Origin: Apostichopus japonicus
Lineage: Eukaryota; Echinodermata; Holothuroidea; Aspidochirotida; Stichopodidae
Reading direction: 5' to 3'
NCBI RefSeq assembly: GCF_037975245.1
Contig: NC_092572.1
Coordinates: 32,647,989 to 32,711,988, forward strand
Length of the DNA stretch: 64,000 nt
Position 1 is the first letter of the stretch. The number at the start of each line of letters is the position of its first letter. Shown here in pieces: positions 12,383 through 24,900 of the stretch. A program made the translations under genes and the position numbers. The notes under the pieces are model-generated. The model searched no databases. It worked only from the letters and a program-made list of their open reading frames with translations, and was not told where the DNA came from.

Positions 12383-13795
12383 CATACAGTACAGGGCTAA
12401 TCAATTCCAAAATCGTCTGAAATTTCTTGCATTATAAAAACTGTGTAGACCTCCAATAGAAGCATTATTGAGCTGACTGCATAGAAACATCTCCTAAGAG
12501 CACACTTATTGCTATTTTGTGGCAATATCAATAAATTTAGAGAAAAAATGAGAAGAAAATTTTAATAGGACTGAAGTAGCAAAACCTCTCATAGCGACAC
12601 ATACATATAGTACAGGGTGAATAATTTTCAAAATCCTCTGAATTTCTTGCATTATAAAAATTGTGTAGACGCGTCCAATAGAAACATATAATTTGGGTTC
12701 GGTGCATACGAACATCTCCTAAGAGCACACTTATTGCTATTTTAAGGCAATATGAATGAATTTAGAGCAAAAATGAGAAGAAATATTGTGTAGGATTAAA
12801 GTAGCAAAACCTCTCTTTGCAATACATACATACAGTACAGGGCAAATAATTTTCAAAATCCTCTGAAATTTCTTGCATTATAAAAAACTGTGTAGAACTC
12901 CAATAGAACAATATTTGGGCTCAGTGCATGCATACAAACATATCCTAAGAGCACACTTATTGCTAGTTTAAGGCAATATGAATGAATTTCGAGCAAAAAT
13001 GAGAAGAAAATTTCAATAGGATTGAAGTAGCAAAACCTCTCATAGCAACACATACATACAGTACAGGGGAAATAATTTTCAAAACCCTCTGAAATTTCTT
13101 GCATTATAAAAACTGTGTAGACCTCCAATAGAAACATATTTGGTTTCGGTGCATACGAACATCTCCTAAGAGCACACTTATTGCTATTTTAAGGCAATAT
13201 GAATGAATTTAGAGCAAAAAAGAGAAGAAAAATTGTGTAGGATTAAAGTAACAAAACCTCTCATTGCAACACATACATACAGAACAGGGCGAATAATATT
13301 CAAAATCCGCTGAAATTTCTTGCATTATAAAAAACTGTGTAGACCTCCAATAGAAACATATTTGGGTTCGGTGCATACGAACATCTTCTAAGAGCACACT
13401 TATTGCTATTTTAAGGCAATATGAATGAATTTAGAGCAAAAAAGAGAAGAAAAATTGTGTAGGATTAAAGTAACAAAACCTCTCATTGCAACACATACAT
13501 ACAGAACAGGGCGAATAATATTCAAAATCCGCTGAAATTTCTTGCATTATAAAAAACTGTGTAGACCTCCAATAGAAACATATTTGGGTTCGGTGCATAC
13601 GAACATCTTCTAAGAGCACACTTATTGCTATTTTGTGGCAATACAGTAGGAATGAATTTAGGGAAAAATGAGAAGAAAAATGTTAATAGGATTGAAGTAG
13701 CAAAACCTCTCATAGCAACACATACATACTGTACAGGGCGAATAATATTCAAAATCCTCTGAAATTTCTTTCATTATCAAAACTGTGTGGACCCT

Positions 13796-14697
13796 TAATA
13801 CAGTATTGACATTAGGAATTAAAAAGTCTTGAAAACTCGCTCAGAAAAACTTATGTCCCTTCAGTCCATGAAAACATGCCCTTTAAAATACCCATACATG
13901 AACAAACAATACTTAGCTGTAATGACTCCTGACAACACATTGGCTTGTGCCCAACAGAAGCCCATAGTTATAGCTCAAGAAAGAAAAAATAAATTGATGA
14001 TGAATTTTGTAGCTAATTAACAGCAACAAATGACTGCCAAGTTCGGGAGCGGGAAATCCCTCATCTAGTAATAATAACAACAACAAGTAGCACTCTAACC
14101 ACTTCGGCCCTTTTGCAACTTCTGGCTTAGACAACAGGTTGCCATGGCAACAAACACCTTTGTTTAGGCTGCATGTACCTAAGCAACCCCTTGGACCAAA
14201 AGTAGGCTACAATTAATGATGCATTAATTAGGGCTGCTAATACTTGCTAACATTCTAACAAAACCTTAATAGAGCCTCAGTCCTATCTACTAAAATATAT
14301 TGCTACAGATCTTTCAACCCAGAAGTTGATGGAAAGTTCAGCAAATCCTGTCACCATGGCAACTATTAAAAGTGTAGCATTGCATCATGGGATCTAAACA
14401 TAGCTCGAATGGCGACACTTATACCAACTGAAAAAAAAATGTGAGTGCATTAGAGGGACGGTTAATGCTCGACATAATCACAGCAATACATAATAAAACT
14501 TATAAATATCCCAGTGTGGGTTCTCGTTGAACCAATAACCTGAAGCACTTTCAATTCTCTCGCATTAATTCAATGTAGGTTAGGACTTAACAATACACAC
14601 ATTATGGCTGAGGGAATATAGTGCCATAATCAACCCTGTAAACAGCTATTAAACAATGTTCAGTTAAAATGATACAGAATTTACACACATTACAATA
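13796..14697. other. Unique spacer between satellite and hAT element
   Basis: No exon or RNA gene was seen. A possible tRNA-like SINE relic at 14031-14115 is listed separately. Confidence 0.45.
14031..14115 (-). mobile_element. Possible relic of a tRNA-derived SINE
   Basis: The minus strand reads GGGCCGAAGTGGTTAGAGTG, which resembles a pol III A box in a tRNA D-arm. TTTCCCGCTCCCGAACTTGG follows about 50 bases later and could be a decayed B-box region. The interior has an ATT/GTT microsatellite. The match is weak and the ends are not defined. Confidence 0.3.
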
Positions 14698-14705
14698 GTA
14701 ATTAC
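14698..14705. repeat. hAT target site duplication (GTAATTAC)
   Basis: GTAATTAC is repeated at 16158-16165 and is itself a perfect palindrome. Confidence 0.9.
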
Positions 14706-16157
14706 TAGTGTTGCGCCGATATCACCAATATCGGTTTTGGCCGATATCCGATATTATCATCCCAATATCGGTCCGATACCGATACGATACCGATATTTTT
14801 TAACAGACAAAATAAATGCAAAATCGTACTTTTAGTCATGCATACATTCATAAATAAATCTTCAAGTAAACAACAAAATATGATGTTTTGTTTTCCTTTT
14901 GTCCTAAGTTGAAAAGAATGACTTTTTCCTGATTTTGAAAAAGAATATGGTAATTGAAATCCAACCGGAATCTTTTTCACTGCAGCGCTGCACACGATAA
15001 TAAAATGGAGCAGTAAATGTGAGCCTTAACATCGTAAAGACCTACAAGTAGCTACAGTGTTAACGTATGTTTGCAAAATTTCACCTTGTTTAGGTTACGA
15101 ACTGTCGATCACTCGATCACAATGTAAAAGTTATAATTTATTGAGTTTATACTCAATGTACAACTTATTCACTTGACTGTATAGAGAAAAACCCCTTAAA
15201 ATCAGTAGAGAAATGACCAATTGTGTACGGAAAGAAAGGTGGTACACCTTTCAAATATTACGAAAGATCGAGCAAAACACTTTCGAAAAATTGTCGAAAA
15301 ATTCACGCAAAACTGGCATATCGTACTAAATGCAACTAATGTCATGTAAACAAGGCTCTAGTGCATCCATTTAAGAATATACCGTAAGACCACATCTGTT
15401 GTTAAGCGGGGGGAAAAGAAAGTATTTTCTAGAATTTCCAAAAATACGGAAAAAATAATATCCTACCATAGTTAAGTGTATACCAAATAGCCTAACCACC
15501 TCGGCGGTTACGGATCTCACGTAACTAAAAAGTTCCCTGGCAACGTGCCAAAAAATGTTATCAAACAGGTGTTACACAGGGGATGAGCTCACAGTTGTTT
15601 GGGAAGGTACCTGGGAAAATTCGTAGCACATGTAACTTGGTAGTTGGGTATAGGGTTAAACACTGCAGTTGTAAAAATGTACGCATAGTGCACGCTATTC
15701 ATTGTTAGGCTGGGCGAACACCGGCGGGAAATCGGCAGTGTGTTCGCGGGAAATTGAACAAGGTTTTCCAACACTGCTGAACTGTGCAAGAATGCATCAT
15801 GTTCAAGGTTTTCCCGGAGGCCTTTGAGAAAATGAATGGTTAGTACAGTGAATATATGCTGCACTAATGCTGTGTGTAGGCCAAGGTTCACGAAGGTCAT
15901 TGGTTATATTCGCGCGCCGTGTTTTTTGAGGTTACGGAGGGTCAGGTTTCCATGGATATTAATCGAAAATGAATCTGAGTTTAACTGACGCTAAAGAAAT
16001 GGATCGTCTTGGGCAAATCATTGCTGTTAAAAAGAAAAGTTCAATATCGGTTTGCTGTTATCGGCAATTACGCAAAATTTTACCGATACCGATATGCTGC
16101 CGATATTGCAAATATCGGCCGATACCGATATTGAAAACGATAATCGTAGCAACGCTA
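14706..16157. mobile_element. Non-autonomous hAT-type transposon (1.45 kb)
   Basis: The ends are imperfect inverted repeats: TAGTGTTGCGCCGATATC on the left and, on the complement of the right, TAGCGTTGCTACGATTATC. GTAATTAC occurs just outside each end (14698-14705 and 16158-16165), a perfect 8-bp target duplication diagnostic of hAT. Both subterminal regions are packed with CCGATATCGG-type palindromic words, as in hAT elements. The interior has no transposase frame. Confidence 0.88.
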
Positions 16158-16165
16158 GTAATTAC

Positions 16166-17014
16166 TGTACCTGTAGACTCACTATAGCTGTTACTGGTAT
16201 TAAGTCCTAAATAATAAATACATTCTTTGTGCATTCTGCCACCATAGGAGATCAATATACTAATTAATTCAAAATTACACTTAATAAGGGCTGCTACTCT
16301 GTGTGCACATTGCTATCACAGAACTAACCTGCATAGTGCATACATTCACAGGTAATATTAAGAAGGTATGCACAATGAAACTGACTAGGCTCCTAAGGGG
16401 TTTGGGGCAAAGTTAAAAGATAAACTCTTTACCTGTATTGAAATTAATGTAACTAATTTCTAACAGTCTTATAGCTTGTCTCTACTGCAGATGCATGACA
16501 GCTTGGAGTGTCTTGATGAATGGTAGAGTTGCTTGCAAACATTAGTGTCTTTTAGAAATTTAAAACAAAGAAGCTTTGAGAGAAATAATTTTTCCCACCC
16601 TACTAGACAAGATTTTACTTAAACCAAGCTACACTGTAGCCAGGAAAATTAAAATTGCTGAAAGTAAAGTAGGGTTTAGATGGAAATTTCCCTGTGAAGT
16701 TGCAAGTTAGCAACCTTTTGGAGAGCTAAAACTTTCCAGAGATCCCTAACTAGTTCTTCTTCATAATATGTTCACTGTTGTTCATATATTTGTTATTTGT
16801 GAGATTTTTTGAATCACTTTTAACTTTCCAGCAGAGGAGAGAGGCCTTTGTGACGTCATTGCGTTGTATTCACAGCCGTACGCAAATTCTGTACACATTC
16901 CTGTGTTTTGTATCAAGGCCAAGCTCAGAGAGAGATATGATTGAGTGTGACCAAATATGAATGGATGTCAAACTTAGCAGGTGGATGTCATGTAGAAATG
17001 AATCACATTGTTTT
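16166..17014. other. Non-coding sequence
   Basis: No exon or RNA gene is supported. A TGACGTCA (CRE-type) octamer lies at about 16850, with no promoter context that I can verify. Confidence 0.4.
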
Positions 17015-18929
17015 GGTTCCTTGCTTTAGCAAAAGGATCCTATGTAGTCAACATGTGTGTGTGTGTGTCCCTAACACTTGCTTGGGTACACTGTAACTTA
17101 AGGACAAGTTGAACATAACTCAAACTTGGTATTTAGATCCGCCATAGTGAGAAGGTAGGCCTATTGTTTTCGGTACTGTACCTGTAAATTGTCAGTTAGG
17201 GCAGAAAAACAAAAATAATAAACAAAGCAATAACTCCCATTGACAGGGTCCGACATGTTTGCTATTTTGGAACTAGTTGTAAATGGGGTAGGGGATCGTT
17301 TTCAAACATAACAGTCGTGTGATCCAAGGTCAACAAAGGTCAATTAGGGGTCAAAACTAGTATTTTTGCGATAACTTGAGAATAAAATGTCCATCAAGGT
17401 TGGGAGTTACGCTATTGTAATCCATTAGTCATCTTTGTGACCTTTAACCTAATGTTGACCTCTGGTGCCCTGTATTAGTTTCTTTGGTTATTTCAAGTTT
17501 TGTGGCCATATTCTAAAATGGCCTTCCGATCAAAATTGTCCATGGATTGACTCCTGTGCGACCTTTGGGTGCAAAGTTATCAGAGGTTAAGGTTATTTTA
17601 ATAAAATATGCTCATTTTAGGAGATACAGGGCACAGAAAAAAGTTTGTCTATATATTAATATATGATAGAGCTCTGTGTGCTCTATAGACGAAACTAACT
17701 CCCGCTTTGATCAGACACCCGGTTCTTAAGTTATGAGGTGCCAATGGTTGGATTTGATACCTTCTTAGCAATAACATTGTGTGTGTACATTGGAGTGCAC
17801 ATCATTGAGGTGAACATTTTTAATAAAAACAGTCATGTCATCCAAGGTCATTCAAGGTCACTTATGGGCAAAAAATCTACCCACTTCTGCTAAATTTTGC
17901 AACAACTTCCAATTACGAAGGCTAAAATAGCTGGTATATTGGGGCCAGTTGTAAATGAAGTAGGGGCACATTTGCCAAAATAACCGTTATGTAATCCAAG
18001 GTCGCCAAAGGTCAATTATGGGTTAAATATGTTTTTTTTTGGCAATAACTTGTGAAACTCCCACTGACAGAGTCTGACATTGTTGATATTTTGGGACTAG
18101 TTGTGAATGGGGTAAGCAATCATTCCAAACATAACATATATGTCATCTAAGTTCGCCTATGGGCAAAAAACTGCCCAGTTATACTAATTATTGCAACAAC
18201 TTCCAGTGAAGAAGTCTGACATGGCTGATATATTGGGACAAGTTGTGAATGGAGTAGATGAACATTTTTCTAAATACCTGTTATGTCATCTAAGGTCACC
18301 AAAGGTCAATTATATGGCTCAAAATGTTTTTTTAGGGGGCAATGACTTGTGAAACTCCAACTGATGGGGTCTGAGACGGTTGACTTTTTAGGACTACAGT
18401 AGTTGTGAATCTAGGTTAAGCGATCATTTCCAACATAACAGTCATGTGATCCAAGGTCAACAAAATTCAATTATGGGTCAAAAACTCAATCTCCAAACTG
18501 ATCAAAATTGTCCATGGTTGATCCCTGTGCGAACTTCATGCGCAAAGTTATCAGAGGTCAAGGTTTTGTTTGGCTTTGAGAGGTGGACCTCTGTTGACCT
18601 CACATGACCTTGGAATAGCACCTCCAGTGACCTGTATTAGGTTTTAGTTGAATATTTGAATTTTTGTGGCCATATTTTAAATGTCCATGGGGTGACTCCT
18701 GTGCAACCAAAGTTATTAAGTACAGTTAGGATGATTCTGCAAGTTCTTATAAACAAATCTAACAAAAGTCAACAAATTCTCAAAAGGACCAATCACTGAT
18801 TTGTGATACTGTATTTATGGCAATGATATCGTGTGTGTACATTCAACCCTGAAATAACAATTTTAGGATAGTGCTTCTAAAGTCCTTACAGTATAAGCAA
18901 GGAACCATAGTGCCCTTGGGCTCTTGTTT
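17015..18929. repeat. Dispersed repeat family R1, copy 1 (1.9 kb)
   Basis: It opens with a near-palindrome, GGTTCCTTGC-TTTA-GCAAAAGGATCC, and closes with GCAAGGAACCATAGTGCCCT followed by TGGGCTCTTGTT. GGTTCCTTGC/GCAAGGAACC therefore forms a terminal inverted repeat. The same ends bound 29679-31494. Inside, a unit of about 150 bp recurs around the phrase ATCCAAGGTCA..AAAGGTCAATTATGG (near 17322, 17838, 17991, 18282 and 18445). Several of these are AGGTCA direct repeats with a 4-bp spacer. No protein is encoded. The element class is not established. Confidence 0.75.
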
Positions 18930-19089
18930 AGTAATAAGATGAATCCTGCTTTCATGAAGGTAAAAAATCGGAAATTCTTGTCAAAATGATAAGTATGAAG
19001 AGAAACATGGATGGGTCTCACTGTAGTCTACCACATGAATATCCCTCAATTGATTAGGTGAACTCTTTATCTTTTGATCGTGGTCATAG

Positions 19090-19815
19090 CAGGGTTTTTG
19101 TTAAGAAATGAAGTAGGTGGGTCAAGTTGAAAAGTAGGCGGGACTGTCTGTACGTGGACATGGGGGAGGGGTCTTTGCCGGAAAATTGCAATTTAAAAAG
19201 TCTCTAGATGCAAAATGGTGCAGTATACAGTTGTTTGGTCAATGATATTGCCCCCTCCCAATCACCCATTTCTTCTGTCCTATTTTTCTTTTTTTCTCCT
19301 GAATTTTTTTACTAACACTCGGGTCATGGAGCCTAGGGAGGTAGCTATGCCACTGAACCCAACTTAGCAAGGGTGTGACGCACTTGCTGCATTAAATGAA
19401 GTGCGATCATAACAAAATGATAATAGGTCTACGGTACCTACAAAGTGAGTAGGATTTTACTGCCAAAAAATACCCAACTAGGTCTGTGATAGAACCTTCT
19501 GTTTTTTATTCAGCTTTTATCTCTGTTGAGCAACAATTTGTATGTCAAGAGAAGCCCCTCGCCTACCTCTGCTCTCACCCACCCCTCGGCCTCATCTCCT
19601 CGACCATACTACTAATGTTCAACTTCTTGTAGTTTTTACCAACAGTTAACTGCTGTGACAGTTTCAATCACACCTGACCTGGTTGTGGGTATTTACTCCT
19701 CTCGATTTTGTTCGTCTTTTTTGTTTGTTTTACTGAGCGTCACAAAGTAGCCGGGTCATGTACGTGCAGTAAGCGGGTCATTTGACCCGGGTCCCGGCTA
19801 CTAACGAAAACCCTG
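19090..19815. mobile_element. Small terminal-inverted-repeat element (MITE-like, about 0.7 kb)
   Basis: The left end reads CAGGGTTTTTGTTAAGAAAT and the right end CTAACGAAAACCCTG, so CAGGGTTTT.GTTA is inverted at the termini. GGTCA occurs just outside both ends once two or three extra bases per end are assigned to the element, so the duplication is uncertain. It contains a palindromic GACCCGGGTC and no frame. The CAGGG start suggests a hAT-derived MITE. Confidence 0.6.
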
Positions 19816-21707
19816 CATAGGTCATTTGAGGTCAGCAGGGACAAAATATGTGAAAGCCTTGTAATTTTAAACAATGTCTCGATTCGCAACCAGTTATTTC
19901 ATCAAACCCTTAATGTAGTTTGCCATTTTGTAGTCTTATTCAGTTCCTATGCTGAAAGCATCAGGAACCTATATTAAATTTCAAGTTTGCTTGTACAGTA
20001 CTGTATTTGTATTACTGTGTCTGCATGTGATGCCTAAACACAAAAAATTTCAAGACTCCAGCCAGTTGGATTTGGCGTATAACAAGCAACAATGTTTCTT
20101 AAACTTTACACATGCAGTTTACAATGCCATCTAGCCAGAGTTTGAAGTGGGAGAGGGAGTCTGATGTCCCCCCCTTGTCCACCCCTTGGATAATTTCTTT
20201 GGGTTAGGGGTTAAATGCAAAATGTGTCTATCAATTCCAACATTCTAACTGCATTGTGCAGTTTAAGATTTCATGTTTTTGAACAGACTGTGGCTACAGC
20301 CCTGCACATACACCAAAGCAACTTGGAGGACATTCTAGATTAGTTTTGTTAGAAAATGACAGACAATGGCTACAGTACAGTCCCCTGTATACATTTTAAA
20401 GCATGTTTACTGTAGATGACATCCAACAGGACCAAAACCTTAATAAATTTGTAAAACATCACAAATGTGCAGTGTAGACTACAGTATATACACTTAACAT
20501 TAAATCCCTATACATCTCAATACCTCTATGTATATATATATATTGTAATACTTGACAGCATCATGGTGTTTTGCTTCTTCTGCCACATTGCTTAATCAAT
20601 GCTCTTGAAATATTTTCCCTTGGTACTAACTACATGGAATCGTTTACAGAATGTAATGTTTTGTAGCCTCAAAGCATTTCAGCCACAAATTATGAGGCAA
20701 TTATGGCTTAATTTGGTGCAGTAATCATCTGTGGTTACATCTCATCTGATAGAAGGTTACATCTAGGTGTCAACCACAGTTTTACTGTAACCACCTGACC
20801 TACTGGTTCCAGAAATGCTTGCAAGCAGTAAAGCAATAAACAAAGGATGTTAGGCATCTGAAGTTTAGAGAGCTCTGTGCAAATGTGACCAGTAATACCA
20901 CCAGTAGCCGGAAGTGTCTTACAGTTTCCCCCTGACCTGGCAGTGAAGCCTTGATTTGACAGTGGAGTTACAAAAGTCTAAACATCTTAGATTGAACTGT
21001 TGCAAAGATATTGTTTGCTTGAAAGTGACTGTATATTATACAATTGTGAAATCATATCAAGTTTGAAAGGTCTTCTTTCAGTGAGCAGATAGCTAGTGCT
21101 CTTTTAACGATATTTTGTTTGTTGGAATTAGCTTTAAAGCACTGTACATAATGAAGGATATACATATTGTTTGTCCTTAAATCATTCTGTAAAGTAGAAT
21201 AGATCAGTAATTACTTTTGCACATTACACTGAGTCTGTGTGCATTGAAATGTCTGTTAACAAATATACCCTAAATAATGTACATCTACAATAACCTTCTT
21301 ACTTTCTTATTAGATAGAGGTCATAGGTCAGTTCACCTAAATATCAATAAGAAACAAATGGGAGAACACACAGTTAACTTTAGATGTGGTTTTGTAGATT
21401 TTCTTTCCTTCCTTACAATATATGTGATGCACAGTATATCCCATTAAGCCGATTAGAGGTCAATACCTATAGTAGCTGCTTTGACTTCATTTAGTGTGAG
21501 GATCTTTTGTGCGAGTAACCAGAATCTTACTCTCTTATGTGGAGCTCAAGAGAAGTTCAAGTCTCAGACAAGCTGTTGGTTACATCTCAAACATCACGTT
21601 TCAGAAATCTTCTGACCAAGGCTAGTCTAAAATGAAAGTAATTGATGTGATTAGTTGGCAAAGATTTACTAAATCAATGGATTGATTGTTGTTTCTCTCT
21701 TCCATAG
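19816..21707. other. Non-coding sequence upstream of the first recognised exon
   Basis: A dispersed repeat of about 130 bp (about 20660-20810) recurs in diverged form at about 45435-45545; both contain TGTCAACCACAGT. I could not find the 5' exon(s) or promoter of the large gene here. The first recognised exon opens in phase 0 and has no in-frame ATG near its start, so upstream exon(s) must exist. Confidence 0.45.
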
Positions 21708-21978
21708 GCATCCATCTTCACCTTCAGCCATCTCAAAGAAGAACTGTCTTCAAAGCTTACCCAAACTGACTGTGGGAAGTTAGGCAGCTACTTTTCACTA
21801 CCACCCGATCAAGTGAAGACCATTATTACAAGTCCCTTGTACTCCAAGAACTTGCTGCTTGCCCTTGAAGAGAGAGGATTCATACACCCTTCAAATGTGA
21901 ATCGATTAACTGATGCACTAACTGAGCTGAAGATCAACCATACTCACTTACTAACAGAGATGTACATGAAGCTGAGAG
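21708..21978 (+). CDS. Exon: first death-effector-like domain
   Basis: The acceptor is strong (TTTCTCTCTTCCATAG) and the donor is GAGAG|GTAGGC. The exon encodes about 90 residues, ASIFTFSHLKEELSSKL onward, with the DED-like core LLLALEERGFIHPSNVNRL and then DALTELKINH. The pattern 'L..L...G.I.P.NV..L...L' is typical of DED and pseudo-DED helices 3-5. It opens in phase 0 and ends in phase 1. The domain call rests on pattern reading only. Confidence 0.75.
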
Positions 21979-24900
21979 GTAGGCCAATAATCACTAGCTC
22001 TCTTGTAATTATGTATTTTGCTTCACCTTTGGTACTTCCAAAATGCACTTACTTAAAAAGCCATACCCCTGCCCCCAACTTGCCCTATCCCCCTCCCCCT
22101 TCCCCACCCCTACCCCCCAGAAGGATCCCACTTTAAGTATTGATACATAACACAGGTGGTGATTTATTCTAGATGCTGGCAACCAAAATGTGCACACCAA
22201 AACATAGTACACATGTACATATGTACATTTGTACAAGTGAGCAAAAGTCACCCTGTGCCATGATGTAGATTATGCATTTATCAGTGTGCCTGTACGTCTC
22301 TGTGGATATTTAACAAAACTGGAAACTTAATTTAATGTTTTAACTTAAACATTTCAGATCAGGAGACTGAATACGATAGATTCCTCGCCAGCCTCTCTGC
22401 CCATTTGACATTTTCCATGACAGTGAAACTGTGTGATAACTTTGAAGTTACTGATAAGAACAAGAAGACAGTTATCTCCAGTCAGAATCCAGGACTCTCC
22501 TTCCTCCTGACAATTGATAAGATGGGTATCATTAATCCTTCTGATGTCAGCAAATTAGAGACTCCTTTAGAGGAATATCGTCTTCTCCAGGCAGTAGCTA
22601 AGATACACGAATACCAGTCCTTGGCACTTTCTGACAAAACAAAGGCACAAGATGAAGGTATTGTAAATTCATGTGTATGTTACAAACTTTACACTCCACT
22701 GGTACAAGTGTTGTGCCAGTTTTAAGGAACATCCCTGACTTAAGACTTCATAGCTCAAAACAGTTAAACACACAAAATGCACTCATTATCTAAAAATCAT
22801 ATGTGTGGATTACAGGATATTTTAGAGATAATGAAGAATGAGATGTCAAAATATGTTTTGAACTGAAGCACATTGATGCAACTCACAGCTTCATAGCATT
22901 GTATGTTGTTGAGAAATATAATAATGTAGGTTTTCACTTTATTATGATGACTGCATTGTTCTACTGTGTAATCTGTGATGTCATACAGTGACTATACCAA
23001 CACCTCTTTCTCCTGTAAAATTAAAGTTATGATATTAATCCTTTGAAAATGTTTTAGTCGTGTCCCAGGAAGCTGCAGTTTGCAGTGTACTCAAATGACT
23101 TCAAAATTAAACACTGCTCCTAATTATGGAGGAGTCCTACTTGATCAGTGACAAATAAATAAGGACAGTATCAATTCTTTCCATTTATGACAGCAATCAT
23201 TGTGCAATGTTTGTCTCTAAATAAAAGAAAATTAATCTTTAAATTTGGATTTTTCAATAGTGGTACATGTAGTCTTTGAAAATAAATTGCAGATAGAGAA
23301 CAGTATCTGATGGTATGAATGAAATATAATAAAATCTGCGTTTCCAATTGTTTCAAGTCTGGTTGTATGAAACTATTTGTTATTGCTGTTTGTATTACTG
23401 AGTAATTTTTAAACTGACTAGCATGTTTGAGCAATGACACATGTCTTAGTTTGTGTTAGGAGTGAGTTTCCTTTACATTTGAAGATTATACTACTGTAGT
23501 TGTTAAGAAATGTTACGAAAGATACAGTTTTACGAGATTGCCCAAACTATTGATATCAAAGCACACTTGTTTTTCATTATGGTAGATATTAACTTGTTTC
23601 AATATAAATTGAACTGTGCTTTCTGTTTCCTTGTTTTAAAGACAAAGAGAGCTTATTCCTGAAATGCTTACAACAGAAGATGAAGAGTTGGTTTGAAACA
23701 ATGACTCCTGTCCCCTGGATGAAGTCTTGTCAATGGAAATCTAATGATCTCTTTATTGCCAGCCGCTTAGTCTTAACAAATTCTGGTTCAAAAATATCTA
23801 GCAGAGAAGTTGACCGAAAATGTAAGCTGCACTACCTAGATATCTTTACTGATGAAAGACTAAAAGCAGAGACTCGAATCATTCTGGAAGGACAGCCAGG
23901 CTCCGGCAAGACAATGCTCTCCTCTCAGTTGGCCTATGACTGGTGTTGTGGAAAGCTTATGGATATCCCAATGGTCATCTATCTGCCCTTGAAAATTGTT
24001 GATGACATGACAATTATTCAAGCTATCAGGATGTTCTACATCCGTAAAGGCCTTCCCATTACAGAAGAGGATATTGAGTCTATGCTTAACAGTGGTAAGA
24101 AGAAAGTCTACCTCATATTGGATGGGTTAGAAGAATACAATGGTGGAACCAAAGATGGAAGTCCCTCAGAGGTCATGAGAGTAATGACAAAGGAGAAACT
24201 GCCCAACTGCATTGTTATAATCACAGCTAGGACAGATTATGCCAAGCATCTACCTCCAGGTCCAATGTTGAAGATAGGAAGCTTCGGTGAGGATGAGAGG
24301 GATGAATACATTGAAAAAGTCTACTCTGATGATGTCAAAAAGCAAGAAGAAGTAAAGGAATTGATTGATAATGTTCCATTTATTCTTGATCTTTGTAATG
24401 TTCCACTACTCTTTGTGCTGTTAGTACATAACATTGATAGATTAGGAAAGTTACAAGTTGGTCAGCTCGACAGGGTTACTCCGTTCGTGAAGGCCATTGT
24501 AGATATTCTGTGTTCTGTGCAGGATGAGGAAGACACCTCGGGACATCTGTCATACCAGCAGCAGGAATCAGTTCGTGAAGAGGATGAGAGCAGATTAGAG
24601 AGTGAAGTATCAATAGAACCCCACATTACGTTGGAGGAACTTGCATTTAATGGCCTCTGTAAAGGAAACCAACAATTGTTTTGGCAGAAAGACTTTGTGG
24701 ATAGAAGTGTCACTAATAGCAAAGCATGGGTAGATTCTGGGATACTTGTTGTTGAGGAAGGACCTCCATTTAATTCCACTGATAGGAATCTTCAGACTGA
24801 CCCAGGCAGTGGGACCCCCCCGACTGATTCCATCAGTGATGAGTCACTGAACACATCTAATGTTACTTCAGAGATGAAGAGAGGGGCATCCCCTGATCTC

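Larger units (their letters stand above)
9796..13795. repeat. Satellite array, right part
   Basis: The same 222-bp monomer family resumes immediately after the transposon and runs for roughly eighteen copies. Two adjacent monomers near 13209-13619 are almost identical, which shows local recent duplication. The last recognisable piece ends near 13795 (ACTGTGTGGACCC), where the sequence becomes unique. Confidence 0.95.

Noticed and set aside
653-13752. Many minus-strand frames of 60-146 codons with recurring text such as RPVLYVC and FFSFLL
   Set aside because: They repeat with the 222-bp satellite monomer, shift frame between monomers and have no domain. They are a by-product of the repeat.
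16850-16857. TGACGTCA as a CRE-type promoter element
   Set aside because: A single octamer 4.8 kb from the first known exon, with no TATA box or start evidence.
21537-21640. ATG-led frame MWSSREVQVSDKLL as the first exon of the large gene
   Set aside because: Its only donor candidate (TTG|GTTACA) is weak and no promoter context is visible. I left the 5' end open.
22009-22251. Frames over the C-rich stretch near 22070-22125
   Set aside because: This is intronic low-complexity sequence that reads as Pro or Gly runs, with no domain.
24462-24779. Minus-strand frame of 105 codons
   Set aside because: It is a shadow of the NACHT exon on the opposite strand.
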